Positions 8,526-16,839 of a stretch of DNA of 64,000 nt are shown here, one piece after another. This DNA is from JAYWGN01 sp043778255 (lineage in GTDB: Bacteria; Bacteroidota; Bacteroidia; Chitinophagales; Chitinophagaceae), in contig JAYWGN010000034.1 of assembly GCA_043778255.1 (NCBI GenBank), positions 33,296 to 97,295 of the forward strand, read 5' to 3'. How positions within the stretch are numbered: the first letter of the stretch is position 1; the number at the start of each line of letters is the position of its first letter. The position numbers were made by a program, and so were the translations under genes. Under the pieces are notes generated by a model that made no database searches, had not been told where the DNA came from, and saw only the letters and a list, made by a program, of their open reading frames with translations.

Positions 8526-8705
8526 ATGAAAAAAAAAATACACCTACCAATATTAATTGAGCAAGATGAGAATAATGTGTTTATTGTTTCATGCCCCAGT
8601 TTTAAAGGTTGCCACTCTTATGGCAACACAATTGACCAAGCTATGAAAAACATACAGGAAGTAATAGAAATTTGTGTAGAAGAAAATAAATTTAAAGCAA
8701 AATGA
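8526..8705 (+). CDS. HicB-like antitoxin family protein, no HicA partner
   Basis: A 59-residue protein with the partial RNase H-like fold of the HicB/UPF0150 family: LPILIEQDENNVFIVSCPSFKGCHSYGNT followed by an IDQAMKNIQEVIEICVEEN helix. A longer reading frame starts inside nuoC (8466), but the ATG at 8526 after an A-rich leader begins exactly at the family start. HicB proteins normally neutralise a HicA mRNA interferase, yet no HicA-like gene is adjacent. Instead the stop overlaps a small membrane protein gene by 4 bases (ATGA), which implies translational coupling. It lies between nuoC and nuoD and is more AT-rich than the nuo genes, so it was probably acquired. Confidence 0.72.
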   Translation: MKKKIHLPILIEQDENNVFIVSCPSFKGCHSYGNTIDQAMKNIQEVIEICVEENKFKAK

Positions 8706-8938
8706 AAAAAATATTTAAACATAAAACATTCAACATCTTAAAAATTAGAACAATTGAAGGAATAGTTTTTAGAGGTTTGTTGCGGTTAGTATTTGTTATA
8801 CTATTATGGTTTAAATATATAAGAAATCCAAATGGGTCAACTTTAGTAGTAGCAATATGTATAAGTCTATATACTTTATTTACTATTGATGATTATTTGG
8901 AATATAAAAAAACAAAAATAGCTTCAAAATTGGTATAA
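8702..8938 (+). CDS. Small membrane protein coupled to the HicB-like gene
   Basis: A 78-residue protein with two predicted membrane helices (about residues 25-40 and 48-62) and basic ends. I do not recognise the family. Its ATG overlaps the stop of the HicB-like gene, so the two are translated together. It is very AT-rich. It could be a partner of the HicB-like protein or an unrelated passenger in the nuo cluster. Confidence 0.55.
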   Translation: MKKIFKHKTFNILKIRTIEGIVFRGLLRLVFVILLWFKYIRNPNGSTLVVAICISLYTLFTIDDYLEYKKTKIASKLV

Positions 8939-9049
8939 AAAATAAAATTAAATAAAGCAGTAAGACAGGTAAAACCTTCACTTGCTTTTTGTAATACTCA
9001 AACATAAAAATAAGTATAATTTGAACAATAAAATTTAAAAAATATTGAA

Positions 9050-10357
9050 ATGGAAGAAACTATGAGCAAAACATACGATACTACACAAAACCCCCCTTGG
9101 GGGGTAGGGGGGCAAGATGCAGGGAGGCAAGGGGCAGGTGGGCTTAACCTACTCCTACCCGAAGGCAGTATAGAAAAACAAACTACCACCCTCAACCTTG
9201 GGCCTACACACCCTGCTACACATGGTGTGTTTCAAAATATATTGGAAATGGATGGGGAACGTATAGTAAGTGCCGAAAGTACGGTTGGTTACATACATCG
9301 TGCATTTGAAAAGTTGGCAGAGCGGCGTCCTCTATACCAAATAACCACACTAACCGATAGGCTGAACTATTGTAGTAGCCCACTCAACAATATGGGTTGG
9401 CATATAACCTGCGAAAAACTACTAGGCGTACAAACCCCAAAACGAGTAGATTACCTACGAGTAATTATAATGGAACTAGCTCGTATAAGCGACCACTTAA
9501 TTTGCAATAGCATAGTTGGTGTGGACTGTGGAGCTTATTCTGGCTTTTTGTACCTTATGCAATTTAGAGAACTCATTTATGAAATATACGAAGAAATTTG
9601 CGGAGCAAGGCTTACCACCAACATTGGTCGTATAGGCGGGTTTGAGCGAAATTTTAATAACATAGCTTGGACTAAGATTGATAAGTTTCTTGCCGAATAC
9701 CCTAAGCAATTAAAGGAGTTTGAAAACCTATTTAATCGTAATAAAATATTTGTAGAACGAACCAAAGGTGTAGGCACTATTAGTGCCGAAATGGCGTTGA
9801 ACTATGGCTACACAGGCCCTAACTTACGTAGTGCCGGGGTAGATTATGATGTAAGAGTACACACACCCTACAGCAGCTATCAAGATTTTGAATTTAATGT
9901 ACCCGTAGGTACTACCGGCGACTGTTACGATAAGTTTATGGTACGTAACAATGAAATGTGGGAATCCCTCAAAATAATAACCCAAGCCGTACAAAAAGTA
10001 CAAGCTATGAAGGGTGCAGAATCAGAGATATTTCATGCCGATGCACCAGAGTATTATTTACCCAAAAAAGAAGATGTATATACTAAAATGGAGGCCTTAA
10101 TCTATCATTTTAAAATAGTAATGGGCGAAACCGAAATACCAAGTGGCGAAGTATACCAAGCCATTGAAGGTGCAAATGGTGAGTTGGGGTATTACCTTAT
10201 AAGCGATGGTGGTCGTACACCCTACCGTTTACACTTTCGTAGGCCATGCTTTATATACTACCAATCGTACACCGAATTAATTAAAGGTGGTATGCTTAGC
10301 GATGCTATAGTACTTATGAGTAGCCTCAATTTAATAGCAGGTGAGTTGGATGCGTAG
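9050..10357 (+). CDS. nuoD: NADH-quinone oxidoreductase subunit D
   Basis: A 435-residue 49-kDa subunit of complex I that shapes the quinone site with NuoB. The core begins near residue 45 with LNLGPTHPATHGVFQ and runs through GYIHRAFEKLAERRPLYQ, LNYCSSPLNNMGW, RISDHLICNS, GRIGGFERNF and the C-terminal LMSSLNLIAGELDA. Residues 13-31 (starting QNPPWGVGGQDAG) are an insertion encoded by the same GC-rich repeat found in nuoC. Alternative ATGs at 9050 and 9062 both precede the insertion; 9050 is kept. The previous two genes (8526-8938) separate it from nuoC. Confidence 0.95.
   Translation: MEETMSKTYDTTQNPPWGVGGQDAGRQGAGGLNLLLPEGSIEKQTTTLNLGPTHPATHGVFQNILEMDGERIVSAESTVGYIHRAFEKLAERRPLYQITTLTDRLNYCSSPLNNMGWHITCEKLLGVQTPKRVDYLRVIIMELARISDHLICNSIVGVDCGAYSGFLYLMQFRELIYEIYEEICGARLTTNIGRIGGFERNFNNIAWTKIDKFLAEYPKQLKEFENLFNRNKIFVERTKGVGTISAEMALNYGYTGPNLRSAGVDYDVRVHTPYSSYQDFEFNVPVGTTGDCYDKFMVRNNEMWESLKIITQAVQKVQAMKGAESEIFHADAPEYYLPKKEDVYTKMEALIYHFKIVMGETEIPSGEVYQAIEGANGELGYYLISDGGRTPYRLHFRRPCFIYYQSYTELIKGGMLSDAIVLMSSLNLIAGELDA
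9089..9142 (+). repeat. Dispersed palindromic repeat inside the nuoD coding region
   Basis: AACCCCCCTTGGGGGGTAGG begins the block, followed by GGGGCAAG and two further GGCAAGGGGCAGG-like pieces. It is read in frame as a Gly/Gln/Ala-rich stretch after NPPWGVGGQ. It matches the nuoC copy (7970) in the same frame and the intergenic copy (7861) in reverse. Confidence 0.8.
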
Positions 10358-10421
10358 GGTTTAAATAAATATGTTAATGAGATAATTTGCTAATGTGCTA
10401 ATTATAAAAAGTAAAATATAT

Positions 10422-10664
10422 ATGAGTAGAAAAATTGGCAAACATATAATTACTTATAATAAAGAAGTAGAATTATACAGACTTTTTTGGGTTGAAAAAT
10501 TAGGAGCTTACCCCACTAAAATTGAGAAAGTTATAAGAATTACTACTTTTGAAGAAATGAATAAAGAAGATGAACTTTTGAACAGAGAATTTGAAAACTT
10601 TGTAAATAATAAAATGAGCGTAAAACAATGTTACCATTTAACGACCAACAACTGCAAGACGTAA
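10422..10664 (+). CDS. Small hypothetical protein overlapping nuoE
   Basis: An 80-residue charged protein (MSRKIGKHIITYNKEVELYR...) with no family I recognise. A longer frame begins at 10395, but the ATG at 10422 follows an AT-rich leader and gives a more natural start. Its 3' end runs 37 bases into nuoE in another frame, and the last residues look like read-through into nuoE. It is AT-rich like the 8526-8938 pair, so it may be another passenger in the nuo cluster. It could also be non-coding. Confidence 0.45.
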   Translation: MSRKIGKHIITYNKEVELYRLFWVEKLGAYPTKIEKVIRITTFEEMNKEDELLNREFENFVNNKMSVKQCYHLTTNNCKT

Positions 10665-11119
10665 AAAATTTAGTAGCCCAATACCCCGAAGGTAAACACA
10701 AAAGTGCCTTGCTACCAGTACTACATTTGGTACAGGAGCATAATAGTAACTGGCTAAGTGCCGAAGCTATGGACTATGCTGCCGAGTTGCTTAATATAAC
10801 ACCAATAGAGGTGTACGAAGTAGCCACATTTTACAGTATGTACAACTTACAACCTGTAGGCAAGTATGTATTTGAAGTATGCCATACTGGCCCATGTATG
10901 GTTAGCGGAGCCGATAATATGGTGGATTATATAAAGCAAAAGCTACACATAAATGTTGGCGAAACTACCGCCGATGGTATGTTTACCCTCAAAACGGTGG
11001 AATGCCTAGGAGCCTGTGGCTATGCACCTATGATGCAAATGGGCATGAACTATAGAGAACACCTTACCCCACAAAAAGTAGATGCTATTATTGAAGATTG
11101 TAGGAGCAAAATGAATTAA
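10628..11119 (+). CDS. nuoE: NADH-quinone oxidoreductase subunit E
   Basis: A 163-residue complex I subunit that holds the 2Fe-2S cluster N1a in the NADH-dehydrogenase module together with NuoF. The helical N-terminal half has YPEGKHKSALLPVLHLVQEHN and EVYEVATFYSMYNLQPVGKY. The thioredoxin-like half carries the four cluster cysteines as EVCHTGPCMV and ECLGACGYAPMM. Length is normal. The start overlaps the preceding small reading frame. NuoF, its direct partner, comes only 1.5 kb later, after four unrelated genes. Confidence 0.95.
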   Translation: MLPFNDQQLQDVKNLVAQYPEGKHKSALLPVLHLVQEHNSNWLSAEAMDYAAELLNITPIEVYEVATFYSMYNLQPVGKYVFEVCHTGPCMVSGADNMVDYIKQKLHINVGETTADGMFTLKTVECLGACGYAPMMQMGMNYREHLTPQKVDAIIEDCRSKMN

Positions 11120-11126
11120 TGTAAAA

Positions 11127-11498
11127 ATGGGAATAACAGTAGCCATATTGAAAGTAAGGGAACATCGTAAATCTGAAAAATTTAGAGAAATAGAATTTTT
11201 GGTAGATAGTGGAGCAGTGTATAGCCTTGTACCTGGAGCAATACTCGATGAGTTGGAAATAGAACCATACCGAGAACTATCATTTGCCTTGGCTGATGGT
11301 ACTATTATAAAACGGAGGGTATGTTCCGCATATTTTGAATTTGAAGGCGAGGGAGGCCCAGCACCAGTTGTATATGGCGAGGTGGGCGATGAGCCATTAC
11401 TTGGAGCTACCACATTAGAATCAATTGGGCTTGTACTTAATCCGTTTACCCGTACATTACACCCAATGCGAATGTTAATGGCAAAATTGGGAAAGTAA
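11127..11498 (+). CDS. Retropepsin-like aspartic protease family protein
   Basis: A 123-residue protein of the clan AA retroviral-type aspartic peptidase fold. The catalytic loop is FLVDSGAVYSLVPG (Asp27, DSG instead of the commoner DTG), and the second half has EPLLGATTLESIGLVLNP, the usual hydrophobic-Gly closing motif. Such single-domain proteins would act as dimers. The gene begins 7 bases after nuoE on the same strand and is followed by a DUF2442 gene. Its substrate is unknown, and it could be a toxin-antitoxin-like or housekeeping peptidase. Confidence 0.75.
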   Translation: MGITVAILKVREHRKSEKFREIEFLVDSGAVYSLVPGAILDELEIEPYRELSFALADGTIIKRRVCSAYFEFEGEGGPAPVVYGEVGDEPLLGATTLESIGLVLNPFTRTLHPMRMLMAKLGK

Positions 11499-11516
11499 AA
11501 AATTATTAATAATATA

Positions 11517-11795
11517 ATGCAAAATAAAAATATTCCATTATTAGTATCTGCAACAGCTTTGCCTAATTATAAACTGAGCTTATTATACAATGACGGTGTA
11601 GTTGGCGAAGTTGACTTATCGAGTTGGAGTAAAAATGAACTGTTTGATTTTTGGATAGAAGACCAAAATTTTAGCAAGTTTGCTATTGATAAATTTGGCA
11701 AAATGGTTTGGAACGATGCAGTAGATATGGATCCCGATGCATGGTATTTACAATTGATTAATAAAACTTTTGAGGAGTATGCCAGTAATAAGTAG
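11517..11795 (+). CDS. DUF2442 domain-containing protein
   Basis: A 92-residue protein with the DUF2442 pattern: LPNYKLSLLYNDGVVGEVDLSSW, a helix with FDFWIEDQNFSKFAID, and KMVWNDAVDMDPDAWYLQL. DUF2442 proteins often lie beside DUF4160 partners in toxin-antitoxin-like pairs; no DUF4160 gene is seen here. It lies 18 bases after the retropepsin-like gene. Function is unknown. Confidence 0.8.
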   Translation: MQNKNIPLLVSATALPNYKLSLLYNDGVVGEVDLSSWSKNELFDFWIEDQNFSKFAIDKFGKMVWNDAVDMDPDAWYLQLINKTFEEYASNK

Positions 11796-11825
11796 TTTTT
11801 ATTTAAAGTTCAAAAAATTCTACAT

Positions 11826-12269
11826 TTGAAACTAATTAAAATTAACCTGAAACTAACCTTAGCCATACTGTTTTTTCTACTATTTATAAATACCTTTGCA
11901 CAGCAAAAAAGAGATGGAGAAGTAGTGGCAATTGCAAAAGCATTTCACCAAGCATTGGTGCAAAAAGATACAGTTACTATAAACCAACTTACTAGCAATG
12001 TGTTAACCTATGGACATAGCAATGGTTGGGTACAAACCAAAGCAGAGGTGTTGGGCGATATAGGTAATGGAAAGTTAATTTATAATAGTTACGTAACAGA
12101 TACAATGGCTATAACCAGCCAAGCAAATGTAGCCATAGTAAGGTTTGATGCTACTATACAAACTATTATGAATGCTAGCAGGGGAACTTATAAACTAAAA
12201 GTACTAGAAGTGTGGATGCTACAAAAGCGAAAATGGAAACTAATAGCAAGACAGGCAGTAAAAAACTAA
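11826..12269 (+). CDS. Secreted NTF2-like (DUF4440/SnoaL-type) protein
   Basis: A 147-residue protein with a signal peptide (hydrophobic residues 8-24, cleavage near TFAQ) and one cone-shaped NTF2-like domain: VVAIAKAFHQALVQKDTVTIN, YGHSNGWVQTKAEVLGDI, and a closing LEVWMLQKRKWKLIARQ. The start is TTG at 11826 because no ATG precedes the signal peptide in frame. TACATTTG (11821-11828) overlaps that TTG and resembles a -7 element, so the true start may lie slightly downstream, for example at the CTG at 11847. It is probably periplasmic, with unknown ligand. Confidence 0.68.
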   Translation: MKLIKINLKLTLAILFFLLFINTFAQQKRDGEVVAIAKAFHQALVQKDTVTINQLTSNVLTYGHSNGWVQTKAEVLGDIGNGKLIYNSYVTDTMAITSQANVAIVRFDATIQTIMNASRGTYKLKVLEVWMLQKRKWKLIARQAVKN

Positions 12270-12272
12270 AAA

Positions 12273-12590
12273 ATGGATAACAAACCAAACATAATAACTC
12301 AAGTAAAAGCCATAGTGCAACAATACGATGCTGCTGCTGAGTTAATATTGTTTGGTAGTAGGGCAAGAGGCGATTATAATGAGGAAAGTGATTGGGATAT
12401 ACTCGTCTTAAGTTTGCTACCCGTAACAGATAATTTGAAAGATGTAGTAAGAACTGAAATATTGCATAAAATAGAGATAGTAACTTTTAGTGCCGTAAAC
12501 ATAATATGGTACAACAAAAATGAATGGCATACGCAATATGCTGTTACCAACTTGTACGATAGCATAAGAGAGGAGGGAATAGCGGTATGA
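12273..12590 (+). CDS. MNT-type nucleotidyltransferase, orphan
   Basis: A 105-residue minimal nucleotidyltransferase. The active-site motif is LFGSRARGDYNEESDWDILV, with the GS pair and the D-x-D metal ligands. Members usually act as antitoxins that AMPylate a HEPN toxin; no HEPN gene follows, as the next gene is nuoF. It begins 3 bases after the NTF2-like gene, so it is co-transcribed. It may have lost its partner, or it may work with the distant HEPN gene at 31060-31451, though that is speculation. A second, clearly different MNT gene lies at 30779. Confidence 0.8.
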   Translation: MDNKPNIITQVKAIVQQYDAAAELILFGSRARGDYNEESDWDILVLSLLPVTDNLKDVVRTEILHKIEIVTFSAVNIIWYNKNEWHTQYAVTNLYDSIREEGIAV

Positions 12591-12674
12591 TAAGGTTTGA
12601 GTAAAAAAGGATAGAAACACTAAAAAAATAAAAAGTACCAGAAATTATACACGGTTAATAAAACCTAATATACT

Positions 12675-14024
12675 ATGAGTAAAAAATTATTATTAGCAAA
12701 TGCACATATTGATAACATACGGTTGTATGAGGTGTACCGCCAACAAGGTGGCTACCGTAGTGTGGAAAAAGCATTAAAAACAATGACACCCGATGGCGTA
12801 ACCGACGAGGTAAAAAAAAGTGGACTACGTGGTAGAGGTGGTGCAGGTTTTCCTACGGGGCTCAAATGGAGTTTTTTGGCGAAGCCAGAAAATACTCCAC
12901 GTTACTTAGTAGTAAATGCCGACGAGAGTGAACCCGGCACATTTAAAGATCGCTACCTTATGGAGTACTTGCCACACTTACTTATAGAGGGTATGATAAC
13001 GAGTAGCTATGCCCTTGGTGCTAACACTAGCTACATATACATACGTGGCGAATATGCTTGGATAGTGGCTATACTAGAACAAGCCATACAAGAAGCAAAA
13101 AACAATGGATGGCTGGGCAATAACATATTAGGTACAGGCTTTAACCACCAAATATATGTACAACGTGGTGCAGGTGCTTATATATGTGGGGAGGAAACTG
13201 CCCTGCTAGAATCATTAGAGGGCAAACGAGGTAACCCTCGTATAAAGCCACCATTTCCTGCTGTAAAGGGTTTGTGGGGTTGCCCTACCGTGGTTAACAA
13301 TGTAGAAACCATAGCAGCAGTAGTACCAATTATAAACGATGGTGGTGAGGAATATGCAAAAATTGGTATTGGCAAAAGTACCGGCACAAAGCTTATAAGT
13401 GCCTGTGGCAATATAAATAAACCGGGTGTTTACGAAATTGATATGACCCAATCCGTTGAAGAATTTATATATAGCGATGAGTATTGTGGTGGTATTAAAA
13501 ATGGCAAGCAATTAAAGGCTTGTATACCCGGTGGCTCATCAGTACCTATACTACCTGCTAATTTATTGCTCAAAACTGCCAAAGGCGATGCCCGATTAAT
13601 GAACTACGAAAGCCTAGCCGATGGTGGGTTTGCAACAGGTAGTATGATGGGTAGTGGTGGGTTTATAGTATTGGATGAAGATCAGTGTATAGTAAAACAC
13701 ACCTATACATTAGCACGGTTTTACCGCCACGAAAGTTGCGGACAGTGCAGCCCATGCCGAGAAGGTACAGGATGGATGGAAAAAATACTACTCAACATTG
13801 ATAATGGAAAGGGTAAAAGTAGTGATATAGATTTGCTGTGGGATATACAACGAAAAATAGAAGGCAATACCATTTGCCCCTTGGGCGATGCAGCAGCATG
13901 GCCTGTAGCGGCTGCTATTAGGCACTTTAGAGATGAGTTTGAGTGGCATATTAACAACCCCGAATGCTTAACTCGCAACTTTGGCTTAGCACATTATGCC
14001 GATGAATTATATATGGCAGTGTAA
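12675..14024 (+). CDS. nuoF: NADH-quinone oxidoreductase subunit F
   Basis: A 449-residue complex I subunit that binds FMN, NADH and the 4Fe-4S cluster N3. GRGGAGFPTG at residues 53-62 is the nucleotide-binding glycine loop, followed by NADESEPGTFKDR and RGAGAYICGEETALLESLEG. The cluster ligands are Cys355, Cys358 and Cys361 (ESCGQCSPCREG) and Cys401 (TICPLGD). Length is normal. No nuoG-N genes follow; the next gene encodes an envelope protein, so the complex I genes are split between at least two loci. Confidence 0.96.
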   Translation: MSKKLLLANAHIDNIRLYEVYRQQGGYRSVEKALKTMTPDGVTDEVKKSGLRGRGGAGFPTGLKWSFLAKPENTPRYLVVNADESEPGTFKDRYLMEYLPHLLIEGMITSSYALGANTSYIYIRGEYAWIVAILEQAIQEAKNNGWLGNNILGTGFNHQIYVQRGAGAYICGEETALLESLEGKRGNPRIKPPFPAVKGLWGCPTVVNNVETIAAVVPIINDGGEEYAKIGIGKSTGTKLISACGNINKPGVYEIDMTQSVEEFIYSDEYCGGIKNGKQLKACIPGGSSVPILPANLLLKTAKGDARLMNYESLADGGFATGSMMGSGGFIVLDEDQCIVKHTYTLARFYRHESCGQCSPCREGTGWMEKILLNIDNGKGKSSDIDLLWDIQRKIEGNTICPLGDAAAWPVAAAIRHFRDEFEWHINNPECLTRNFGLAHYADELYMAV

Positions 14025-14040
14025 TACTTTAATATCCTCA

Positions 14041-14865
14041 ATGAAACTCAACCTACTACTCTCTCTATATTTTATAACTGCTTTGCAAAATGCTTATGCA
14101 CAGCAAGCTAACCTTAATCGTAAGGGCAAAATGTTTGCCAACTGGGGTTGGAACCATGCCGTATATACCAAAAGTACCCTAAGTATGAAAGGCGATGATT
14201 ATAACCTTACCATACATAAAATGAAGGCACATGATAGGCAAACACAATTTAGCTACCACAACTATTTTCAAATAGATAGGGTAACTATTCCACAAACTAA
14301 TATGAGGTTAGGCTATTTTGTACGTAATAATGTAGCCGTATTGCTTGGCGTTGACCACATGAAATATGTAATGGATCAAAACCAAACTGCCTTTGTAACT
14401 GGCAATATAACAAGAGAAGGTGCTTACAAAAAACCCTACAATGGCGACCAAGTACTTACCGATGATTTTCTCACCTTTGAACATACCGATGGGCTTAACT
14501 TAATACATGTAGGGGTTGAATATTATAAAAATTTGCTGCAAAGCACTAATAAAAAAAATAGGGTAGAGCTAATATTTGGTGGCAACCTCGGCGTAATGAT
14601 GCCTAAAACAAATGTAAAGTTCCTTAATTATGAACGTACCGATAGGTTTCATGTATCGGGCATTGGCGTAGGGTTAAAGGCAGCAGTACAAGGTGTACTG
14701 CTTAACCATATTATACTCCGTGGCGAAAGCATATTGGGCTATATTACAATGCCCAACATTGTACTACACAAAACGGGCATTAATGGCCGTGGCTCACAAC
14801 ATTTTGGCTACGCCCAACTTAATGGCGAGATTGGTTATTTATTTAACCTAAAAAAACAACAATAG
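14041..14865 (+). CDS. Putative outer-membrane or secreted beta-barrel-like protein
   Basis: A 274-residue protein with a signal peptide (MKLNLLLSLYFITALQNAYAQ). The ATG at 14041 is preferred to the upstream one at 13996, which lies inside nuoF. The mature part alternates hydrophobic and polar residues and has many aromatic residues, as in small Bacteroidota outer-membrane barrels: MRLGYFVRNNVAVLLGVDHMKY, RVELIFGGNLGVMMP and a final FGYAQLNGEIGYLFNL. No specific family is recognised. It begins 16 bases after nuoF and could be co-transcribed with it. Confidence 0.65.
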   Translation: MKLNLLLSLYFITALQNAYAQQANLNRKGKMFANWGWNHAVYTKSTLSMKGDDYNLTIHKMKAHDRQTQFSYHNYFQIDRVTIPQTNMRLGYFVRNNVAVLLGVDHMKYVMDQNQTAFVTGNITREGAYKKPYNGDQVLTDDFLTFEHTDGLNLIHVGVEYYKNLLQSTNKKNRVELIFGGNLGVMMPKTNVKFLNYERTDRFHVSGIGVGLKAAVQGVLLNHIILRGESILGYITMPNIVLHKTGINGRGSQHFGYAQLNGEIGYLFNLKKQQ

Positions 14866-14933
14866 TTTTCATAACCTAACAATGTATATTATCTTGATTT
14901 CCGTAGTGGCAAAAAAAGGTATGAAAAGGGCTT

Positions 14934-16511
14934 TTACCTAAGTATGGTTACATCGCCTTTAGCAAATACTTTACTACCATTTATAAGTGTAATATCAAGC
15001 ACATAATAGTAAGTAGCATCACTTACATTTTTGCCTTTGTAGGTACCGTCCCAACTGTTGTTATAGTTAGCATTGCTATATACCAAACCGCCATACCTAT
15101 TATATACATTAGCCACTATATTAGTGAGGCAAGCATTACCATCGCTTACCAACCATTTATCATTAATACCATCGCCATTAGGTGTAAATGCATTACGTAC
15201 TTTAATACAGTACGGTATTACAATTACCGTTACCATATCGCTACCCTTGCAGCCACTTGCATTAGTAGCAGTAAGTGTATAATTGGTAGTTAGAGTTGGT
15301 GTTACAGTAGGTTGTAGGGTATTGGTAACGTTTATGGGTGTCCAAGTATAACTTGCAAATGCATCAATACTACCATTTAGTATAGTTGCATCACCAGCCA
15401 ATATAGTTACATCGGCACCAGCATTTACCGAAGGTTTGGCAATAGTATTTACAGTAATAATAGCCCTATCACTTTCACAATTATTTACTGTTTGGCTTAC
15501 ATAATAATTAGCACTGCCTACAGTAGCCGTGCTAGCCTGTGGCGCATTTACAGTGCTACTACCACCAGTAGCAGTGGTGTACCAAGTAAGGCTTACTCCA
15601 GTGGCAGTAAGGGTTGGCGGTACATCACTTTGGCATACCGTAAGTGGGGTTGTTACAGTAGGTGGGTTTGGTTTGGCATTTACTAGTACATTTATAGTTC
15701 GTAATACGGTGTTGTTACATGCATCGGTAATGGTTACATTGTAAGTACCTGTGGCAGCTGTGGTAGCATTAGGTATAGTAGGGGTTTGGTTAGTATTGGT
15801 AAATGCATTTGGCCCAGTCCAGTTGTAAGTATATGGGGCTTTGCCCAAAATTCCATTTGCTTGTAAGCTTATAGTATTACCAGCACATACAACAGGAGTA
15901 GTAGTTGAGGCATTTCCGCTAAGGTTAGGCGTTATAGTAAATGTAGCTTTGTACCGTACCCCACTATTATTAATTACTTGTGTAGTGGTACAAAGTGTAG
16001 TACTAGTGGCCGAACCTGTATAATCATAATACACATCTATAGTATATGCATTTGGGCAAATGTTAGTAAGGTCAATATTTAAAGCTTCGGTACTCCACTT
16101 TTGGTCGCCAGGGCCACAAGGGCCCAAAGCATCGGTAAATAAGCCTAACCCACAATCACACTTAAAAGGTATGCTAACGGCAGTAAACACGGGTATTGCA
16201 GGTGGTGTAGCTGTAGGGTACAGTGCATAATAAAGTTTAGCACCACATACATTTGCATTTGTGTTTTTAAATGTTTTTACCTCGGCACCACTTATACGTA
16301 AGCCGTTGCTTTGGTATATATAGGTACCCAAGTTTTGTGCTACAAAGCTAGGCCCAGCAGGGTTTATTTGGTTTACACCTGTACCGGTAGTGTTATAAAA
16401 TAGGTTGGTTGTACCATTATTTATTTTTACTGCACTTGCAAAATCGCCAAATTGTGCCAGTGTGTTTATGCTAATAATTGCAAATAATAAAAGGGTAGCT
16501 ATATGTTTCAT
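14934..16511 (-). CDS. Cell-surface protein with Ig-like domains and T9SS type B sorting domain
   Basis: A 525-residue exported protein. The ATG at 16511 starts a clear signal peptide (MKHIATLLLFAIISINTLAQ); a longer frame from a TTG at 16520 is less likely. After an N-terminal region with several cysteines come repeated Ig/PKD-like units, each with a central cysteine (PVVCAGNTISLQANG, LTVCQSDVPPTLTATG, AKPSVNAGADVTILAGDA). The last 85 residues are the gliding-motility-associated C-terminal domain (NAFTPNGDGINDKW, VYNRYGGLVY, SWDGTYKGKNVSDATYYYVL), which targets type IX secretion type B export. It is probably an adhesin or surface structural protein. Confidence 0.88.
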   Translation of the reverse strand: MKHIATLLLFAIISINTLAQFGDFASAVKINNGTTNLFYNTTGTGVNQINPAGPSFVAQNLGTYIYQSNGLRISGAEVKTFKNTNANVCGAKLYYALYPTATPPAIPVFTAVSIPFKCDCGLGLFTDALGPCGPGDQKWSTEALNIDLTNICPNAYTIDVYYDYTGSATSTTLCTTTQVINNSGVRYKATFTITPNLSGNASTTTPVVCAGNTISLQANGILGKAPYTYNWTGPNAFTNTNQTPTIPNATTAATGTYNVTITDACNNTVLRTINVLVNAKPNPPTVTTPLTVCQSDVPPTLTATGVSLTWYTTATGGSSTVNAPQASTATVGSANYYVSQTVNNCESDRAIITVNTIAKPSVNAGADVTILAGDATILNGSIDAFASYTWTPINVTNTLQPTVTPTLTTNYTLTATNASGCKGSDMVTVIVIPYCIKVRNAFTPNGDGINDKWLVSDGNACLTNIVANVYNRYGGLVYSNANYNNSWDGTYKGKNVSDATYYYVLDITLINGSKVFAKGDVTILR

Positions 16512-16839
16512 ACTAATCAATTGTTTGTCGTTTTTATATATTTTTTTTGGGTTAAATGCTTATGCCAATTTAGCATTTGCCAATTATATAAAAAAGTATA
16601 ATATGAAAGTAGTACTTTTTAAGCAAAGCGGAAAATAATGTGAGTACAATAAATGTGCTTAAAACAAATTCATTCCCTGCAATAAGGCGGTATTAAATAT
16701 TTAATTTCAAATGTACTTTTATTTTTATTTACTGTATAGCATCGTAAGCACCTACATTATTTTTTTGATAAACCGCCTAACCTAATAATATAAAAATACT
16801 GCTGTATAGTGTAGGTTATTACTTAGCAAAATACTTAAG
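16512..16839. other. Intergenic region with A-rich leader motif
   Basis: There is no gene here. On the minus strand the leader of the T9SS type B gene contains TTAACCCAAAAAAAAT (16540-16555), a motif that recurs before three other genes in the window. GGCGGT (16687) and ACCGCC (16782) form a loose inverted pair with a long loop, but no convincing terminator is seen. Confidence 0.5.

Noticed and set aside
15492..16023. Several plus-strand frames inside the T9SS type B gene
   Set aside because: They are shadows caused by the low number of stops opposite a Thr/Ala/Asn-rich coding region; the minus-strand gene has a signal peptide and a sorting domain.
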